A DNA stretch of 64,000 nt from Bacteroidales bacterium (lineage in GTDB: Bacteria; Bacteroidota; Bacteroidia; Bacteroidales; UBA932): positions 186,001 through 250,000 of the forward strand of contig JAFRUH010000009.1 of the NCBI GenBank assembly GCA_017438975.1, read 5' to 3'. The position numbers were made by a program, and so were the translations under genes. The notes under the pieces were generated by a model. That model searched no databases, was not told where the DNA came from, and saw nothing but the letters and a program-made list of their open reading frames with translations. Below are positions 38,357 through 46,696 of the stretch, in pieces. Each line of letters begins with the position of its first letter. The first letter of the stretch is position 1.

Positions 38357-38364
38357 CAAATATA
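38357..38364 (-). promoter_or_regulatory. -7 promoter element of the V-ATPase operon
   Basis: The minus strand reads TATATTTG, the Bacteroidota -7 consensus, 43 bases before the subunit E start. A TTTG lies only 14 bases further upstream, closer than the usual 19, so the -33 assignment is unclear. Confidence 0.65.
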
Positions 38365-38402
38365 ACAAATAATCTTCTCAAAAGCTTCCTTTTCCCGGAG
38401 AA

Positions 38403-39554
38403 TTATCCCTCCCTGCCGAAAAACCGGTCGATTTTCTTCCTGTCGACCGTCGTCAGGGTGCCCGTTGCGGTCCTGACCTCTCTGAGGAAACCTTTTCCGA
38501 GGGCTTTCCGGGAGCCTCCATTCCCGGCACTGAAGGTTTTCCTCGCCGAACCGTCGTCGCAGATGAGCAGGAATCCTCCGTCGTTGTCATGGCTGTAGTT
38601 GTACCGGATGACGGTCCCGAGGCCATTGTAGTCCGCGTCGAAACCCTGGGCGTCCCAGGTCGTCCGGCTGCCGCTGACTTCGTTGAACTGGATGACGGTA
38701 TGGTCCGAAGACCAGGGCCAGATGCAGGCTGAAGCGTTGTGCCGGCCTCCCCAGGGATCCCCGCAGTCGCGGACGACGTTGTATTCGACGAGGGCGCTGT
38801 CGCATCCCACGACGTGGATCCCGTCTCCCGGGACCCCTTCCAGCAGATTCTCGCGGATAACGACATGCCGGTGCGGGTGATAGTTTCCCCGGGTGTGGTT
38901 CGCAGAGAAGGTTACACCGTTCCGGGAGCAACGGCGGATGGTGCATCCTTCGATCCGGATGCCGTTCCACCAGTTGCAGACCGAGTCCTTGTTCATCGTG
39001 AAACGGATGGCGACGCCCGCACCTTCCCCTTTCCAGAGCCGGCCGTTGACATCGTGGATGTCCAGGCCTTTCAGCACGGTATCGAAGGCTTCCCCGTAAT
39101 CTTGCAGATGGACATTGACCCCGATCCGGTCCCGCATTTCAGAGTCCGTCCCGAGATTTGAGAGGTCCAGGTCCTCGACAGTGATAAAGGAGCAGTTCAG
39201 GATCCTGACTGCCTGTTGCGAGCCGTCCGGAGCGATGATGCGGGGCTTTTCCCCTTTGCCATAAGTGGAGACGAGGACCGGCTTTTCCTTCGAACCGAGT
39301 GCCCCGTCGATGACGAACATCTCGTGGAAGACGCTGCCCCGCCGGAGCAGGACCTTGTCGCCGGCCGACAGGGAGAGATTCTCCACGCGGGAGAGGCTTT
39401 TCCTGGCCTGTTTCTTCGATTTCCCGTCACAGGCGTCGTTGCCGGCAGCGGAGTCTATATAATATGTCACGGCCTGTGGCTTCCGGAGGCTTACGGCGCC
39501 GCTAATCACCAGCGTGAGACCAGTGAAGAGAATCAGCAGGAGAGACCGTCGCAT
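38403..39554 (-). CDS. secreted right-handed beta-helix protein, possibly C-terminally shortened
   Basis: A 383-residue exported protein with an N-terminal signal segment (LLLILFTGLTLVISGAVS). TYYIDSAAGNDACDGKS is the start often seen in pectate-lyase-like parallel beta-helix proteins of Bacteroidota. Repeating rungs include FITVEDLDLSNLG, GIRIEGCTIRRCSRNGV, HVVIRENLLEGVPGDGIHV and ALVEYNVVRDCGD. After the rung ending GGFLLICDDGSA the sequence becomes basic and non-repetitive (RKTFSAGNGGSRKALGKGFLREVRTATG), suggesting loss or frameshift of the last coils. It may bind or cleave acidic polysaccharide; catalytic residues are not evident. Confidence 0.8.
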   Translation of the reverse strand: MRRSLLLILFTGLTLVISGAVSLRKPQAVTYYIDSAAGNDACDGKSKKQARKSLSRVENLSLSAGDKVLLRRGSVFHEMFVIDGALGSKEKPVLVSTYGKGEKPRIIAPDGSQQAVRILNCSFITVEDLDLSNLGTDSEMRDRIGVNVHLQDYGEAFDTVLKGLDIHDVNGRLWKGEGAGVAIRFTMNKDSVCNWWNGIRIEGCTIRRCSRNGVTFSANHTRGNYHPHRHVVIRENLLEGVPGDGIHVVGCDSALVEYNVVRDCGDPWGGRHNASACIWPWSSDHTVIQFNEVSGSRTTWDAQGFDADYNGLGTVIRYNYSHDNDGGFLLICDDGSARKTFSAGNGGSRKALGKGFLREVRTATGTLTTVDRKKIDRFFGREG

Positions 39555-39560
39555 AGGGCC

Positions 39561-40703
39561 TTATCCGAGGAAACTCAGCAGGATACCGGCCGCGACGGCG
39601 GAACCGATGACGCCGGCCACGTTCGGGCCCATGGCGTGCATCAGCAGGTGGTTCGAGGAGTCGAATTCCCGTCCGACCACCTCGGAGACCCGAGCGCTGT
39701 CCGGAACGGCGGAAACGCCGGCGTTGCCGATCAGCGGGTTGATTTTCTTTCCTTCCTTGAGGAAAAGGTTGAAGAATTTGACGAAGAGGACGCCGCAGGT
39801 CGTCGCGATGACGAAAGAGAGGAGTCCAAGTCCGAAGATCAGCAGCGATTTCGCCGAAAGGAACTTGTCGGCCTGGGTCGAGGCGCCGACCGTGAGTCCG
39901 ATCAGCGTCGTAACGACATCGACCATGGGACCGCGGGCGGTTTCAGCAAGACGACGGGTTACTCCGCTCTCTTTCAGCAGGTTCCCGAAGAACAGCATTC
40001 CGAGGAGCGGGAGTCCGGACGGGACGATGAAAGCCGTCGTAAGGAAACCGATGATCGGGAAGATGATCTTTTCCCGCTGGCTGACCTGACGGGGAGCCGG
40101 CATGCGGATGAGCCGCTCTTTCCTGGTCGTCAGCAGGAGCATGATCGGCCGCTGGATGACCGGGACGAGGGCCATGTAGGAATAGGCCGAGACGGCGATC
40201 GCGCCCATCAGGTCCGGAGCGAGCTTCGAGGAAAGGAAGATGGCGGTCGGGCCGTCCGCACCGCCGATGATGCCGATGGCGCCCGCCTCGTTCGGGGCGA
40301 ATCCGAAGGCGAGGGAGAGCAGGTAGGCCCCGAAGATGCCCATCTGGGCGGCCGCTCCGATCAGGATCAGACGGGGCTGCGAAATCAGGGCGGAGAAGTC
40401 CGTCATCGCGCCGATTCCAAGGAAGATCAGCGGCGGATACCAGCCCTGCTTGACCCCCTGGTAGAGGATGTTCAGGACCGAGCCGTCCTCATAAATGCCG
40501 ATGTTCAGTCCGGGGAACATCGGGATGTTCCCGATGATCATGCCGAATCCGATCGGAACGAGCAGGAGCGGTTCCCACTCCTTGAGGATGGCCACGGTGA
40601 TGAACCCGATGCCGATCAGGATCATCGCCAGGTTCTGCCACGAGCAGTTCGCGAAGCCGGTGTACTGCCAGAACTGGACGAGGCTGTTGTAGATCTGTTC
40701 CAT
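39561..40703 (-). CDS. mmdB: sodium-pumping decarboxylase beta subunit
   Basis: A 380-residue integral membrane protein of the OadB/MmdB/GcdB family, which decarboxylates carboxybiotin and exports sodium. About 9-11 hydrophobic segments are visible. IGGADGPTAIFLSSKLAPDL contains the conserved Asp equivalent to the essential OadB Asp203, and GNAGVSAVPDSARV near residue 330 is a second hallmark. It is the last gene of the four-gene operon, one base after the biotin carrier. Assignment to methylmalonyl-CoA rather than oxaloacetate follows from the alpha subunit. Confidence 0.93.
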   Translation of the reverse strand: MEQIYNSLVQFWQYTGFANCSWQNLAMILIGIGFITVAILKEWEPLLLVPIGFGMIIGNIPMFPGLNIGIYEDGSVLNILYQGVKQGWYPPLIFLGIGAMTDFSALISQPRLILIGAAAQMGIFGAYLLSLAFGFAPNEAGAIGIIGGADGPTAIFLSSKLAPDLMGAIAVSAYSYMALVPVIQRPIMLLLTTRKERLIRMPAPRQVSQREKIIFPIIGFLTTAFIVPSGLPLLGMLFFGNLLKESGVTRRLAETARGPMVDVVTTLIGLTVGASTQADKFLSAKSLLIFGLGLLSFVIATTCGVLFVKFFNLFLKEGKKINPLIGNAGVSAVPDSARVSEVVGREFDSSNHLLMHAMGPNVAGVIGSAVAAGILLSFLG

Positions 40704-40704
40704 A

Positions 40705-41136
40705 TTATGCGATCGTTACGACGGGGGCTCCTTCCAGGACGGAATCACCCTTGCTGACGTGGATGGCGGTAACGGTCCCGTCCTTGGGGGCGGCGATTTC
40801 ATTCTCCATCTTCATGGCCTCGAGGACGGCCACTTTCTGTCCGGCCTTGACGGCCTGGCCTTCCTTGACGGAGACTTCGATGATGACGCCCGGAAGGGGA
40901 GAGTTGACCTTCTCGCCGGCGCCGGAAGGGGCTGCCTTGGGGGCTTCCGCCGCGGGGGCGGGAGCGGCTGCCTGCGGTGCGGGGGCTGCCTGGACCGGAG
41001 CTGCCGCAACGGGGATGTTCTCTGCCTCGACCTCATAGGTTGCGCCGTTGACGGTTACGTCGTAGAGGTTCCCTTCTTTCGGAGTGACGGTGACATCATA
41101 CTGCTTTCCACCGATCTTGAATGTGTATCCTTTCAT
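40705..41136 (-). CDS. biotin carboxyl carrier protein of the sodium-pumping decarboxylase
   Basis: A 143-residue carrier. Residues 1-40 form a small beta domain, and about 44-72 an Ala/Pro-rich flexible linker. The C-terminal biotinyl domain has EAMKMENEI with biotinylated Lys109. It shuttles carboxyl groups from the alpha subunit to the membrane beta subunit. It is one base from the beta gene and 15 bases after the gamma-like gene. Confidence 0.94.
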   Translation of the reverse strand: MKGYTFKIGGKQYDVTVTPKEGNLYDVTVNGATYEVEAENIPVAAAPVQAAPAPQAAAPAPAAEAPKAAPSGAGEKVNSPLPGVIIEVSVKEGQAVKAGQKVAVLEAMKMENEIAAPKDGTVTAIHVSKGDSVLEGAPVVTIA

Positions 41137-41151
41137 ATCCTGACTTTATTA

Positions 41152-42081
41152 TTATCTTGGTAATTTCCTGAAATTCAATTTTTTGTCATTCCACTGCGAG
41201 GCTCCTCCCGGGCGCATCGTCAGCACATAGGGCTCGGAATCGTGGACCGTGTCGTTGAAATAGAGGTCCATCGCAAGCGCGATCGCGGCATAGGTGTCGC
41301 CTCCGTTTTCCATATCGAGGGCGAGGGCGATCGCAGCGGCCGTCTCGTCGTCGGGTATGTCGGACTTGGACTTGGCGGCAGGCTTGGCTTTCGCTGGGGC
41401 GGCCGCCCGCCGGGCCGGAAGTTCGAAGAAGATCCGGAAGAGGAACCAAAGGATCGCCAGGGCGGCAAATACGACGCTGACCGAGACGAGGGACAGTATC
41501 CATCCGTGCGGGTCCTTCCGGGCCATGACCTGGGCGTTGGTTTCGGCGTTCTGGTCGCCGTTCCGGACCATCGGGGTCGGCCTTCCGCCCTTCCCGTCGC
41601 TCGTCCAGGAGAGCAGTTTCGGGTCCGTGGAGTGCTTGCTGACGGACTCGCCGGGGGCGAGGTCCTTCGGGATGGACAGGCTGTCGACGACCGTCTTTCC
41701 GTCGTTGCTGACGAGGTATACCGTCTTTCCTGGGGAGAGGGTGAATCCGGCGTAGAAGGTGCCGTCGCTTCCGTCGCCGCTGGTGAACAGCAGGGCGACT
41801 TGTCTGGCTCCGAGCTTCGTCCGGAGGTCGTTCTTCGGAATCAGGCTCTTCCGGAGGTCTTTCAGGTCGTCGGTCAGGTAGCACCCCCCGAAATTCACGG
41901 TTCCGGTCGAGGTGTTGTAGATTTCGATCCATCCGCTCCTCCGGCCGAAATCATCCGTGAAGCCCGTGCTGTCCGGCTCCGCGAGGACCTCTGAAATGAT
42001 GAGGTCGGACACGTTCTGGGCGGACAGCCCCCGTAGCATTCCCGCGAGGAGGAGCAGCGTCAGGAGTAGTTTTCGTCTCAT
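41152..42081 (-). CDS. lamin-tail domain fused to OadG-like gamma subunit
   Basis: A 309-residue protein with a signal peptide (LLTLLLLAGMLRGLSA-QN). It is followed by a lamin-tail domain at about residues 25-155 (DLIISEVLAEPDS, GWIEIYNTS, VNFGGCYLTDD), a single membrane helix near 195-215 (LVSVSVVFAALAILWFLF), an Ala/Lys/Pro linker, and a cytoplasmic tail with ETAAAIALALDM typical of OadG/MmdD proteins. The small gamma/delta subunit assembles and stabilises the decarboxylase. The extra lamin-tail domain would face the periplasm. Its position between alpha and carrier genes supports the assignment. Confidence 0.88.
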   Translation of the reverse strand: MRRKLLLTLLLLAGMLRGLSAQNVSDLIISEVLAEPDSTGFTDDFGRRSGWIEIYNTSTGTVNFGGCYLTDDLKDLRKSLIPKNDLRTKLGARQVALLFTSGDGSDGTFYAGFTLSPGKTVYLVSNDGKTVVDSLSIPKDLAPGESVSKHSTDPKLLSWTSDGKGGRPTPMVRNGDQNAETNAQVMARKDPHGWILSLVSVSVVFAALAILWFLFRIFFELPARRAAAPAKAKPAAKSKSDIPDDETAAAIALALDMENGGDTYAAIALAMDLYFNDTVHDSEPYVLTMRPGGASQWNDKKLNFRKLPR

Positions 42082-42084
42082 AGG

Positions 42085-43641
42085 CTACAGCGGAAGGTTG
42101 TCGTGTTTCTTGGCGGGGACTTCCTGCCGTTTTCCGGCGAGCTGCTCGAGGGCGCGGATGACGCGGAAACGGGTGTTGCGCGGTTCGATGACGTCGTCGA
42201 TATATCCCTTCTGCGCAGCCTGGTACGGGTTCGAGAAGAGATCCTCGTATTCTTTCTTCTTTTCTTCAAAGATTGTTGCGGCGTTCTCGGGATCGGCCTT
42301 CATCTCCTTGGCATAGAGGACGTTGACAGCCCCGTCTGCGCCCATGACGGCGATGTTGGCGGAAGGCCATGCGTAGTTGACGTCGCCCCGGAGCTGCTTG
42401 CAGCTCATGACGATATGGGCCCCGCCATAGGATTTCCGGAGCGATACGGTCACTTTCGGGACCGTCGCTTCACCGTACGCGTAGAGGAGTTTTGCGCCGT
42501 TGGTGATGATGGCGCCGTATTCCTGCTGGGTGCCGCAGAGGAAACCCGGTACGTCGACCAGGGTGACGAGCGGGATGTTGAAAGCGTCGCAGAAACGGAC
42601 GAAACGGGCCGCCTTCCGGGATGCGTTGATGTCCAGGACACCGGCGAGGACCTTCGGCTGGTTGGCCACGATTCCGACGCTGCGTCCGTTCATATGGGCG
42701 AATCCGACGATGATGTTCTTGGCGAATTCCTTATGGATCTCGAAGAAGGTCCCGTCGTCCACGATGCTTCCGATGACATAGTACATGTCGTAGGCCTTGT
42801 TCGGATTGTCCGGGATGATGTCGTTCAGCCGGTCGTCCGTGCGTCCGACCGGATCGGCGGTTTCTTTCCTCGGGGCCTCTTCCAGATTGTTCTGGGGGAG
42901 GTAGGAGAGAAGGGTCCGGATCGTCGCGATGCCTTCTTCCTCGGTATCTGCGGCGAAATGGGCGACGCCGCTCTTGGAGGCGTGGACGGACGCTCCGCCG
43001 AGTTCTTCCTGGTCGACTTCCTCGCCGGTAACGCTCTTGACGACGGACGGCCCGGTCAAGAACATATAGGAGGTATTCTTGACCATCAGGGTGAAGTCCG
43101 TCAGGGCGGGGGAGTAGACCGCACCGCCTGCGCAGGGACCGAAGATGCCGCTGATCTGCGGGACGACGCCCGAAGCAAGGATGTTCCGTTCGAAAATGTC
43201 CCCGAAACCGGCCAGGGAGTCGATCCCTTCCTGGATCCGGGCTCCGCCGGAGTCATTCAGTCCGATGACGGGAGCCCCTGCGCGGACGGCCATGTCCATG
43301 ATCTTGCAGATTTTTTCGGACATGGTCTTGGAAAGGGATCCGCCGCTGACGGTGAAGTCCTGCGCGAATACGTAGACGAGACGTCCGTCGACCGTGCCGC
43401 AGCCGGTGACGACTCCGTCGCCGTCGATGTGCTCCCTGTCCATCCCGAAGTTCGTGCAGCGGTGCCGGACAAACATATCGTATTCCTCGAAACTGCCTTC
43501 GTCGAGAAGGAGGGCAAGGCGCTCGCGGGCGGTCATCTTGCCTTTTGCGTGCTGGGCGTCGATGCGTTTCTGTCCGCCTCCGAGGCGCGCTTCGGCGCGG
43601 CGCTCCACCAGTTTCCGGATGTTTTCAGTCTGAATGCTCAT
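42085..43641 (-). CDS. mmdA: methylmalonyl-CoA decarboxylase alpha subunit / acyl-CoA carboxyltransferase
   Basis: A 518-residue carboxyltransferase resembling MmdA and propionyl-CoA carboxylase beta. It has [26 protein letters not shown] at the N-terminus, acyl-CoA pocket motif [11 protein letters not shown] near residues 130-140, [16 protein letters not shown] and, in the C-terminal half, [15 protein letters not shown]. Context with the sodium-pump beta and gamma subunits points to decarboxylation of (S)-methylmalonyl-CoA to propionyl-CoA, the end of the succinate-propionate route. It is first in the operon. Confidence 0.93.
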   Translation of the reverse strand: MSIQTENIRKLVERRAEARLGGGQKRIDAQHAKGKMTARERLALLLDEGSFEEYDMFVRHRCTNFGMDREHIDGDGVVTGCGTVDGRLVYVFAQDFTVSGGSLSKTMSEKICKIMDMAVRAGAPVIGLNDSGGARIQEGIDSLAGFGDIFERNILASGVVPQISGIFGPCAGGAVYSPALTDFTLMVKNTSYMFLTGPSVVKSVTGEEVDQEELGGASVHASKSGVAHFAADTEEEGIATIRTLLSYLPQNNLEEAPRKETADPVGRTDDRLNDIIPDNPNKAYDMYYVIGSIVDDGTFFEIHKEFAKNIIVGFAHMNGRSVGIVANQPKVLAGVLDINASRKAARFVRFCDAFNIPLVTLVDVPGFLCGTQQEYGAIITNGAKLLYAYGEATVPKVTVSLRKSYGGAHIVMSCKQLRGDVNYAWPSANIAVMGADGAVNVLYAKEMKADPENAATIFEEKKKEYEDLFSNPYQAAQKGYIDDVIEPRNTRFRVIRALEQLAGKRQEVPAKKHDNLPL

Positions 43642-43660
43642 ATCATCTTGTTTTATCCTG

Positions 43661-43668
43661 CAAATATA
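43661..43668 (-). promoter_or_regulatory. -7 promoter element of the decarboxylase operon
   Basis: The minus strand reads TATATTTG, 19 bases before the mmdA start. The best -33 candidate, ATTG, lies 20 bases upstream inside the loop of the adjacent terminator hairpin (43673-43709); a full TTTG is at 25 bases. Confidence 0.65.
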
Positions 43669-43672
43669 ATCA

Positions 43673-43709
43673 TTCTGCGGGGGATTTGCAATTCAAATCC
43701 CCCGCAGAA
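43673..43709 (-). terminator. 16-bp perfect hairpin after the EEP lipoprotein gene
   Basis: Arms 43673-43688 and 43694-43709 are exactly complementary, with a five-base loop and a G/C-rich core. It begins six bases after the stop of the gene at 43716 on the minus strand. Only a weak T-run follows, because the mmdA promoter starts four bases beyond it. Confidence 0.65.
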
Positions 43710-43715
43710 ACAGGC

Positions 43716-44720
43716 TTAGGGCCGGAAGATCACCGTGGCCGTAACGGGTCGGTGGTCGGAGAAATTCGCCGTGAATTTGTCTCCGTTCTTGATGTCCTTC
43801 AGGGATTTGGCCGTCGTGGTTTCTCCGTGGTGCGTCATCTCCGCGCTCTCGGTAATGACCTCGTACCGGGTTACATCGTACTTCCCGGATGCGAGGGCGC
43901 TGACGAAAACATGGTCATATTTCCGGCTGTTGGGCGAAGTGCCCGTACCGAGCCATCCCGGCAGCGAACCTTCCTTCTCGTTGATCTTCTCCTTGGCAAG
44001 GGTCCTTGTGTCGAGCAGGACGCCGCCTTTCCTCAGTTCGACGTAACCCGGGTGCGCTTCATGGACGAGTTCTCCCGTGCTGTTGCTGTAGAAGGCTTCC
44101 GAGCAGTTGAAATCTCCTGTGCAGACGGCGAATGTTTTCCCGGCGATCGAAGCGATCCGCTGCTTCAGCAGCCGGGCGTCCCGGCAGCGGAGCGTATCCC
44201 GTACGGGCCCCGTCTGGAATGCATGGAGATGGGTGTCGAAATGATAGAAGACCACCCCCGACCTCTTGTCCCGGAACTTGGCCCAGATGCAGTTCAGGTC
44301 CTTCTTCTGGGGATCGTCCGGATCATAGGTGAAGTCGACGTCCGGCGTCGGGGAATAATAGAAATGCCCGCTCTCCAGCAGTTCGAACCGGTCGGGCTGA
44401 TAGAGGATGGCGTTGACCGAAGCGGAGGCTGCCCGGAACGCCCCGATCCACTTGTATTTCGGCAAGGCTTCCACGATGTCGTTCAGCATCTCGCGACTGG
44501 TTTCCTGGGTTCCGATCAGATCGAATCCGCCCTTGTCGATCAGGCGGATGACCCCGTCTTTCCGGTTGGGCCAGTATCCGATGCTGTTCGCGTTCGGGGC
44601 GGAGGGGCCTTCGATGTTGTAGGTGAGGATCTTCACGGGAACGTCTCCCGGGGAAGATACGGACGCTCCGCAGGAACAGAGTCCCAGGCTGAGCGCAACA
44701 AAAATCGCAGTTCTTTTCAT
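43716..44720 (-). CDS. endonuclease/exonuclease/phosphatase-family lipoprotein
   Basis: A 334-residue lipoprotein: signal AIFVALSLGLCSCGAS with lipobox Cys near residue 17. The EEP fold is recognised by VKILTYNIEGP, the metal-binding Glu in LIGTQETSREM, YHFDTHLHAFQ, CTGDFNCSEA and the C-terminal SDHRPVTATVIF. All catalytic positions (Asn, Glu, Asp/Asn pair, Asp-His) look intact. Members cleave phosphodiesters of nucleic acids, phosphoinositides or sphingomyelin; which one applies is open. It lies three bases after the SGNH hydrolase gene. Confidence 0.85.
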   Translation of the reverse strand: MKRTAIFVALSLGLCSCGASVSSPGDVPVKILTYNIEGPSAPNANSIGYWPNRKDGVIRLIDKGGFDLIGTQETSREMLNDIVEALPKYKWIGAFRAASASVNAILYQPDRFELLESGHFYYSPTPDVDFTYDPDDPQKKDLNCIWAKFRDKRSGVVFYHFDTHLHAFQTGPVRDTLRCRDARLLKQRIASIAGKTFAVCTGDFNCSEAFYSNSTGELVHEAHPGYVELRKGGVLLDTRTLAKEKINEKEGSLPGWLGTGTSPNSRKYDHVFVSALASGKYDVTRYEVITESAEMTHHGETTTAKSLKDIKNGDKFTANFSDHRPVTATVIFRP

Positions 44721-44723
44721 ATT

Positions 44724-45812
44724 CTACTTGATTCCGTATTTGCGAAGGATTCTGAGGACGGGTTTTTCGATGGAACGGGCCCAGAGGAAGTAGCCGTAGT
44801 CGCTCGGATGGAGGCCTTCGAGCGTCGTATCGAATTCCTTGGATTCCGCATTGGTGGTCTTGACCCAATAGACATTCTTGTATCGCTTGCAGGCGATGGT
44901 CATCATCGAGTCGGCTACCGCCTTGCGGCTCTCGTCCGCCCTGCGCTTCACGAGATCGAAGTTGCCGTTGACCCGGCGGATGCTCTGCAGGAAGATCAGC
45001 GGGATGTCCGGATGCTTCTCCTGAATCGTCTCGATGAAGGGGAAAAGGCGTTCCCGGATCATTTGGGCAGAAGGATTGGAGAACGCGTCGAAGATATAGG
45101 CTTCCACGTCCGCGTCCGCCAGGGCGCGGGCGAAACCGGGCTGGAGCTTGGACCGTCCGCTGACGCCGAGGCTGAGGAGCTGGATCCCCGTTTCCCGGCA
45201 GAAAATGGCCGGATAGCTCATCCCGGAGCGGGTCGCGCCGCCGCCGTGGGTGTAGCTGGACCCGAAAATCCCGACCCGGTGACGGAACGGATTGTCCATC
45301 GGGACGATCGTACTTCCCTTGTCCACGCCGATCTTGACCGAGTAGACCTCGCTGTAGAGCGGCAGGTAGAGGAGGCATTCGTGCATGGTCCCGTCCATGT
45401 TCTGGACGATGGGGACGGACTTGTCGGGGGCGTCATCGGCGACGCAGGCCCCCGCCCAGCACCATTTGCCGTTTTCCCGGATATACAGGTCATATCCCCG
45501 CTGGGCGAAGGCGGCCGCAAAGACACCGAAACGCCGGAATCCGTAGTCGGTCAGGATCCGGATGTTTTTGGAGTTTGTCTTGAATGCGACGGAAAGGCCG
45601 GACGCTTCGGTCGCCTGGAGATAATCCATATGCTCCAGTCCCGGATAACGCAGCGTGTCCATACGGTGGTACGGGTTCGGGGTGTCGGGAAAGAGGTTGC
45701 CGACAAGGGTGAGATCCTTGGCTTCGGTGTAATGGACGGAAGGGGTCTGCGCAAGGACGCTGAACTGGACCAGGACCGCCGCGAAGGCGGTGATAAGGCA
45801 GGATGGTTTCAT
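44724..45812 (-). CDS. secreted SGNH/GDSL hydrolase with N-terminal GxDLY domain
   Basis: A 362-residue protein. The start at 45812 is chosen because it gives a signal peptide (LITAFAAVLVQFSVLA-QT). Residues of about 25-170 form the beta-sandwich domain named for GYDLYIRENGKW. The SGNH core starts at VGIFGSSYTHGGGA, with Ser in GSS, followed by LGVSGRS and the C-terminal TTLEGLHPSDYGY bearing the Asp-x-x-His-like pair. The family includes glycan de-acetylases and related esterases. It is first in a two-gene operon with the EEP lipoprotein. Confidence 0.85.
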   Translation of the reverse strand: MKPSCLITAFAAVLVQFSVLAQTPSVHYTEAKDLTLVGNLFPDTPNPYHRMDTLRYPGLEHMDYLQATEASGLSVAFKTNSKNIRILTDYGFRRFGVFAAAFAQRGYDLYIRENGKWCWAGACVADDAPDKSVPIVQNMDGTMHECLLYLPLYSEVYSVKIGVDKGSTIVPMDNPFRHRVGIFGSSYTHGGGATRSGMSYPAIFCRETGIQLLSLGVSGRSKLQPGFARALADADVEAYIFDAFSNPSAQMIRERLFPFIETIQEKHPDIPLIFLQSIRRVNGNFDLVKRRADESRKAVADSMMTIACKRYKNVYWVKTTNAESKEFDTTLEGLHPSDYGYFLWARSIEKPVLRILRKYGIK

Positions 45813-45857
45813 GGTCGTCAAAATTTCCCCTAAACTACGAAATATTAACGAAACACA

Positions 45858-45893
45858 CAAAAAAACGGTCCGGAGTTTGCTCTCCGGACCGTC
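45858..45893 (-). terminator. intrinsic terminator of the yebC operon
   Basis: An 11-bp perfect stem (45866-45876 with 45883-45893, loop TTTGCT) is followed on the minus strand by seven or more Ts (45860-45866). This is a textbook rho-independent terminator 40 bases after the yebC stop. Confidence 0.85.
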
Positions 45894-45932
45894 TCATCCT
45901 GTCTCCTGACCGGCGGGATGCCGGCCGGAAGA

Positions 45933-46688
45933 TTATTCTTCGGGCTTGAGGGTCGAGTAGACGTTGGTGACGTCTTCATCGTCCTCCAGGAGTCCGGTTA
46001 GTTTCTCGAGGGTGGCGCGCTGGTCGGCGGTGACTTCCTTGAGATCCACGTTCGGAATCCGCTCGAAACCGCCGGAGATCAGGTCGTAACCGTTCTCTTC
46101 GATGTATTTCTGGATCTGGCCGTAGGCGGAATAGTCGCCGTAGATGCAGATCTCGACCGTTACGTTCTCGTCCTCATCCTCGACTTCCTGCTTGAAAACT
46201 TCCTCGGCTCCGAAATCGATGAGTTCAAGTTCGAGCTCTTCGACGTCGATCGGCTTGGCGGGATCCTCCTTGATGCGGAAGACGCACTTGTGGTCGAACA
46301 TGAAGGCGGTCGATCCGCTCGTCCCGAGGGAGCCTCCGCACTTGGTGAAGTAGCTGCGGACGTTTGCGACGGTACGGGTGTTGTTGTCGGTCGCGGCCTC
46401 TACGAGGTAGGCGATGCCGAACGGGCCGTAGCCTTCATAGACGATCTCCTTGAAGTCGCCGGTTTTCATCTCGGTCGCCTTCTTGATGGCGCGCTCGATG
46501 TTTTCCTTCGGCATCGATTCGCTGCGTGCTTCGGCGATGAGCGCCCTCAGGCGCGGGTTTCCGACGACATCCGGGCCGCCCTGCTTGACGGCGATCGTGA
46601 TTTCCTTTCCGAGTTTGGTAAAGACGCGGGCCATGTGGCCCCATCTTTTCATTTTCCTTTCCTTGCGGAATTCAAACGCTCTTCCCAT
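45933..46688 (-). CDS. yebC: YebC/PmpR/TACO1-family regulatory protein
   Basis: A 251-residue protein of the YebC/TACO1 family, DNA-binding regulators or translation factors that help ribosomes at difficult peptide stretches. The N-terminal MGRAFEFRKERKMKRWGHMARVFTKLGKEITIAVKQGG and the acidic segment EVEDEDENVTVEI are characteristic. It is transcribed after the TPR protein gene (eight-base gap) and ends at a strong intrinsic terminator. Confidence 0.93.
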   Translation of the reverse strand: MGRAFEFRKERKMKRWGHMARVFTKLGKEITIAVKQGGPDVVGNPRLRALIAEARSESMPKENIERAIKKATEMKTGDFKEIVYEGYGPFGIAYLVEAATDNNTRTVANVRSYFTKCGGSLGTSGSTAFMFDHKCVFRIKEDPAKPIDVEELELELIDFGAEEVFKQEVEDEDENVTVEICIYGDYSAYGQIQKYIEENGYDLISGGFERIPNVDLKEVTADQRATLEKLTGLLEDDEDVTNVYSTLKPEE

Positions 46689-46696
46689 ACGGCGGA

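Noticed and set aside
39216-40757. A 513-codon plus-strand frame opposite the decarboxylase beta subunit
   Set aside because: Its Asp/Arg/Glu/Gly-rich composition is typical of antisense to a hydrophobic membrane protein.
43545-45833. A 762-codon plus-strand frame opposite the EEP and SGNH genes
   Set aside because: The minus-strand genes have signal peptides and intact catalytic motifs; the plus frame has none and runs through a terminator and a promoter.
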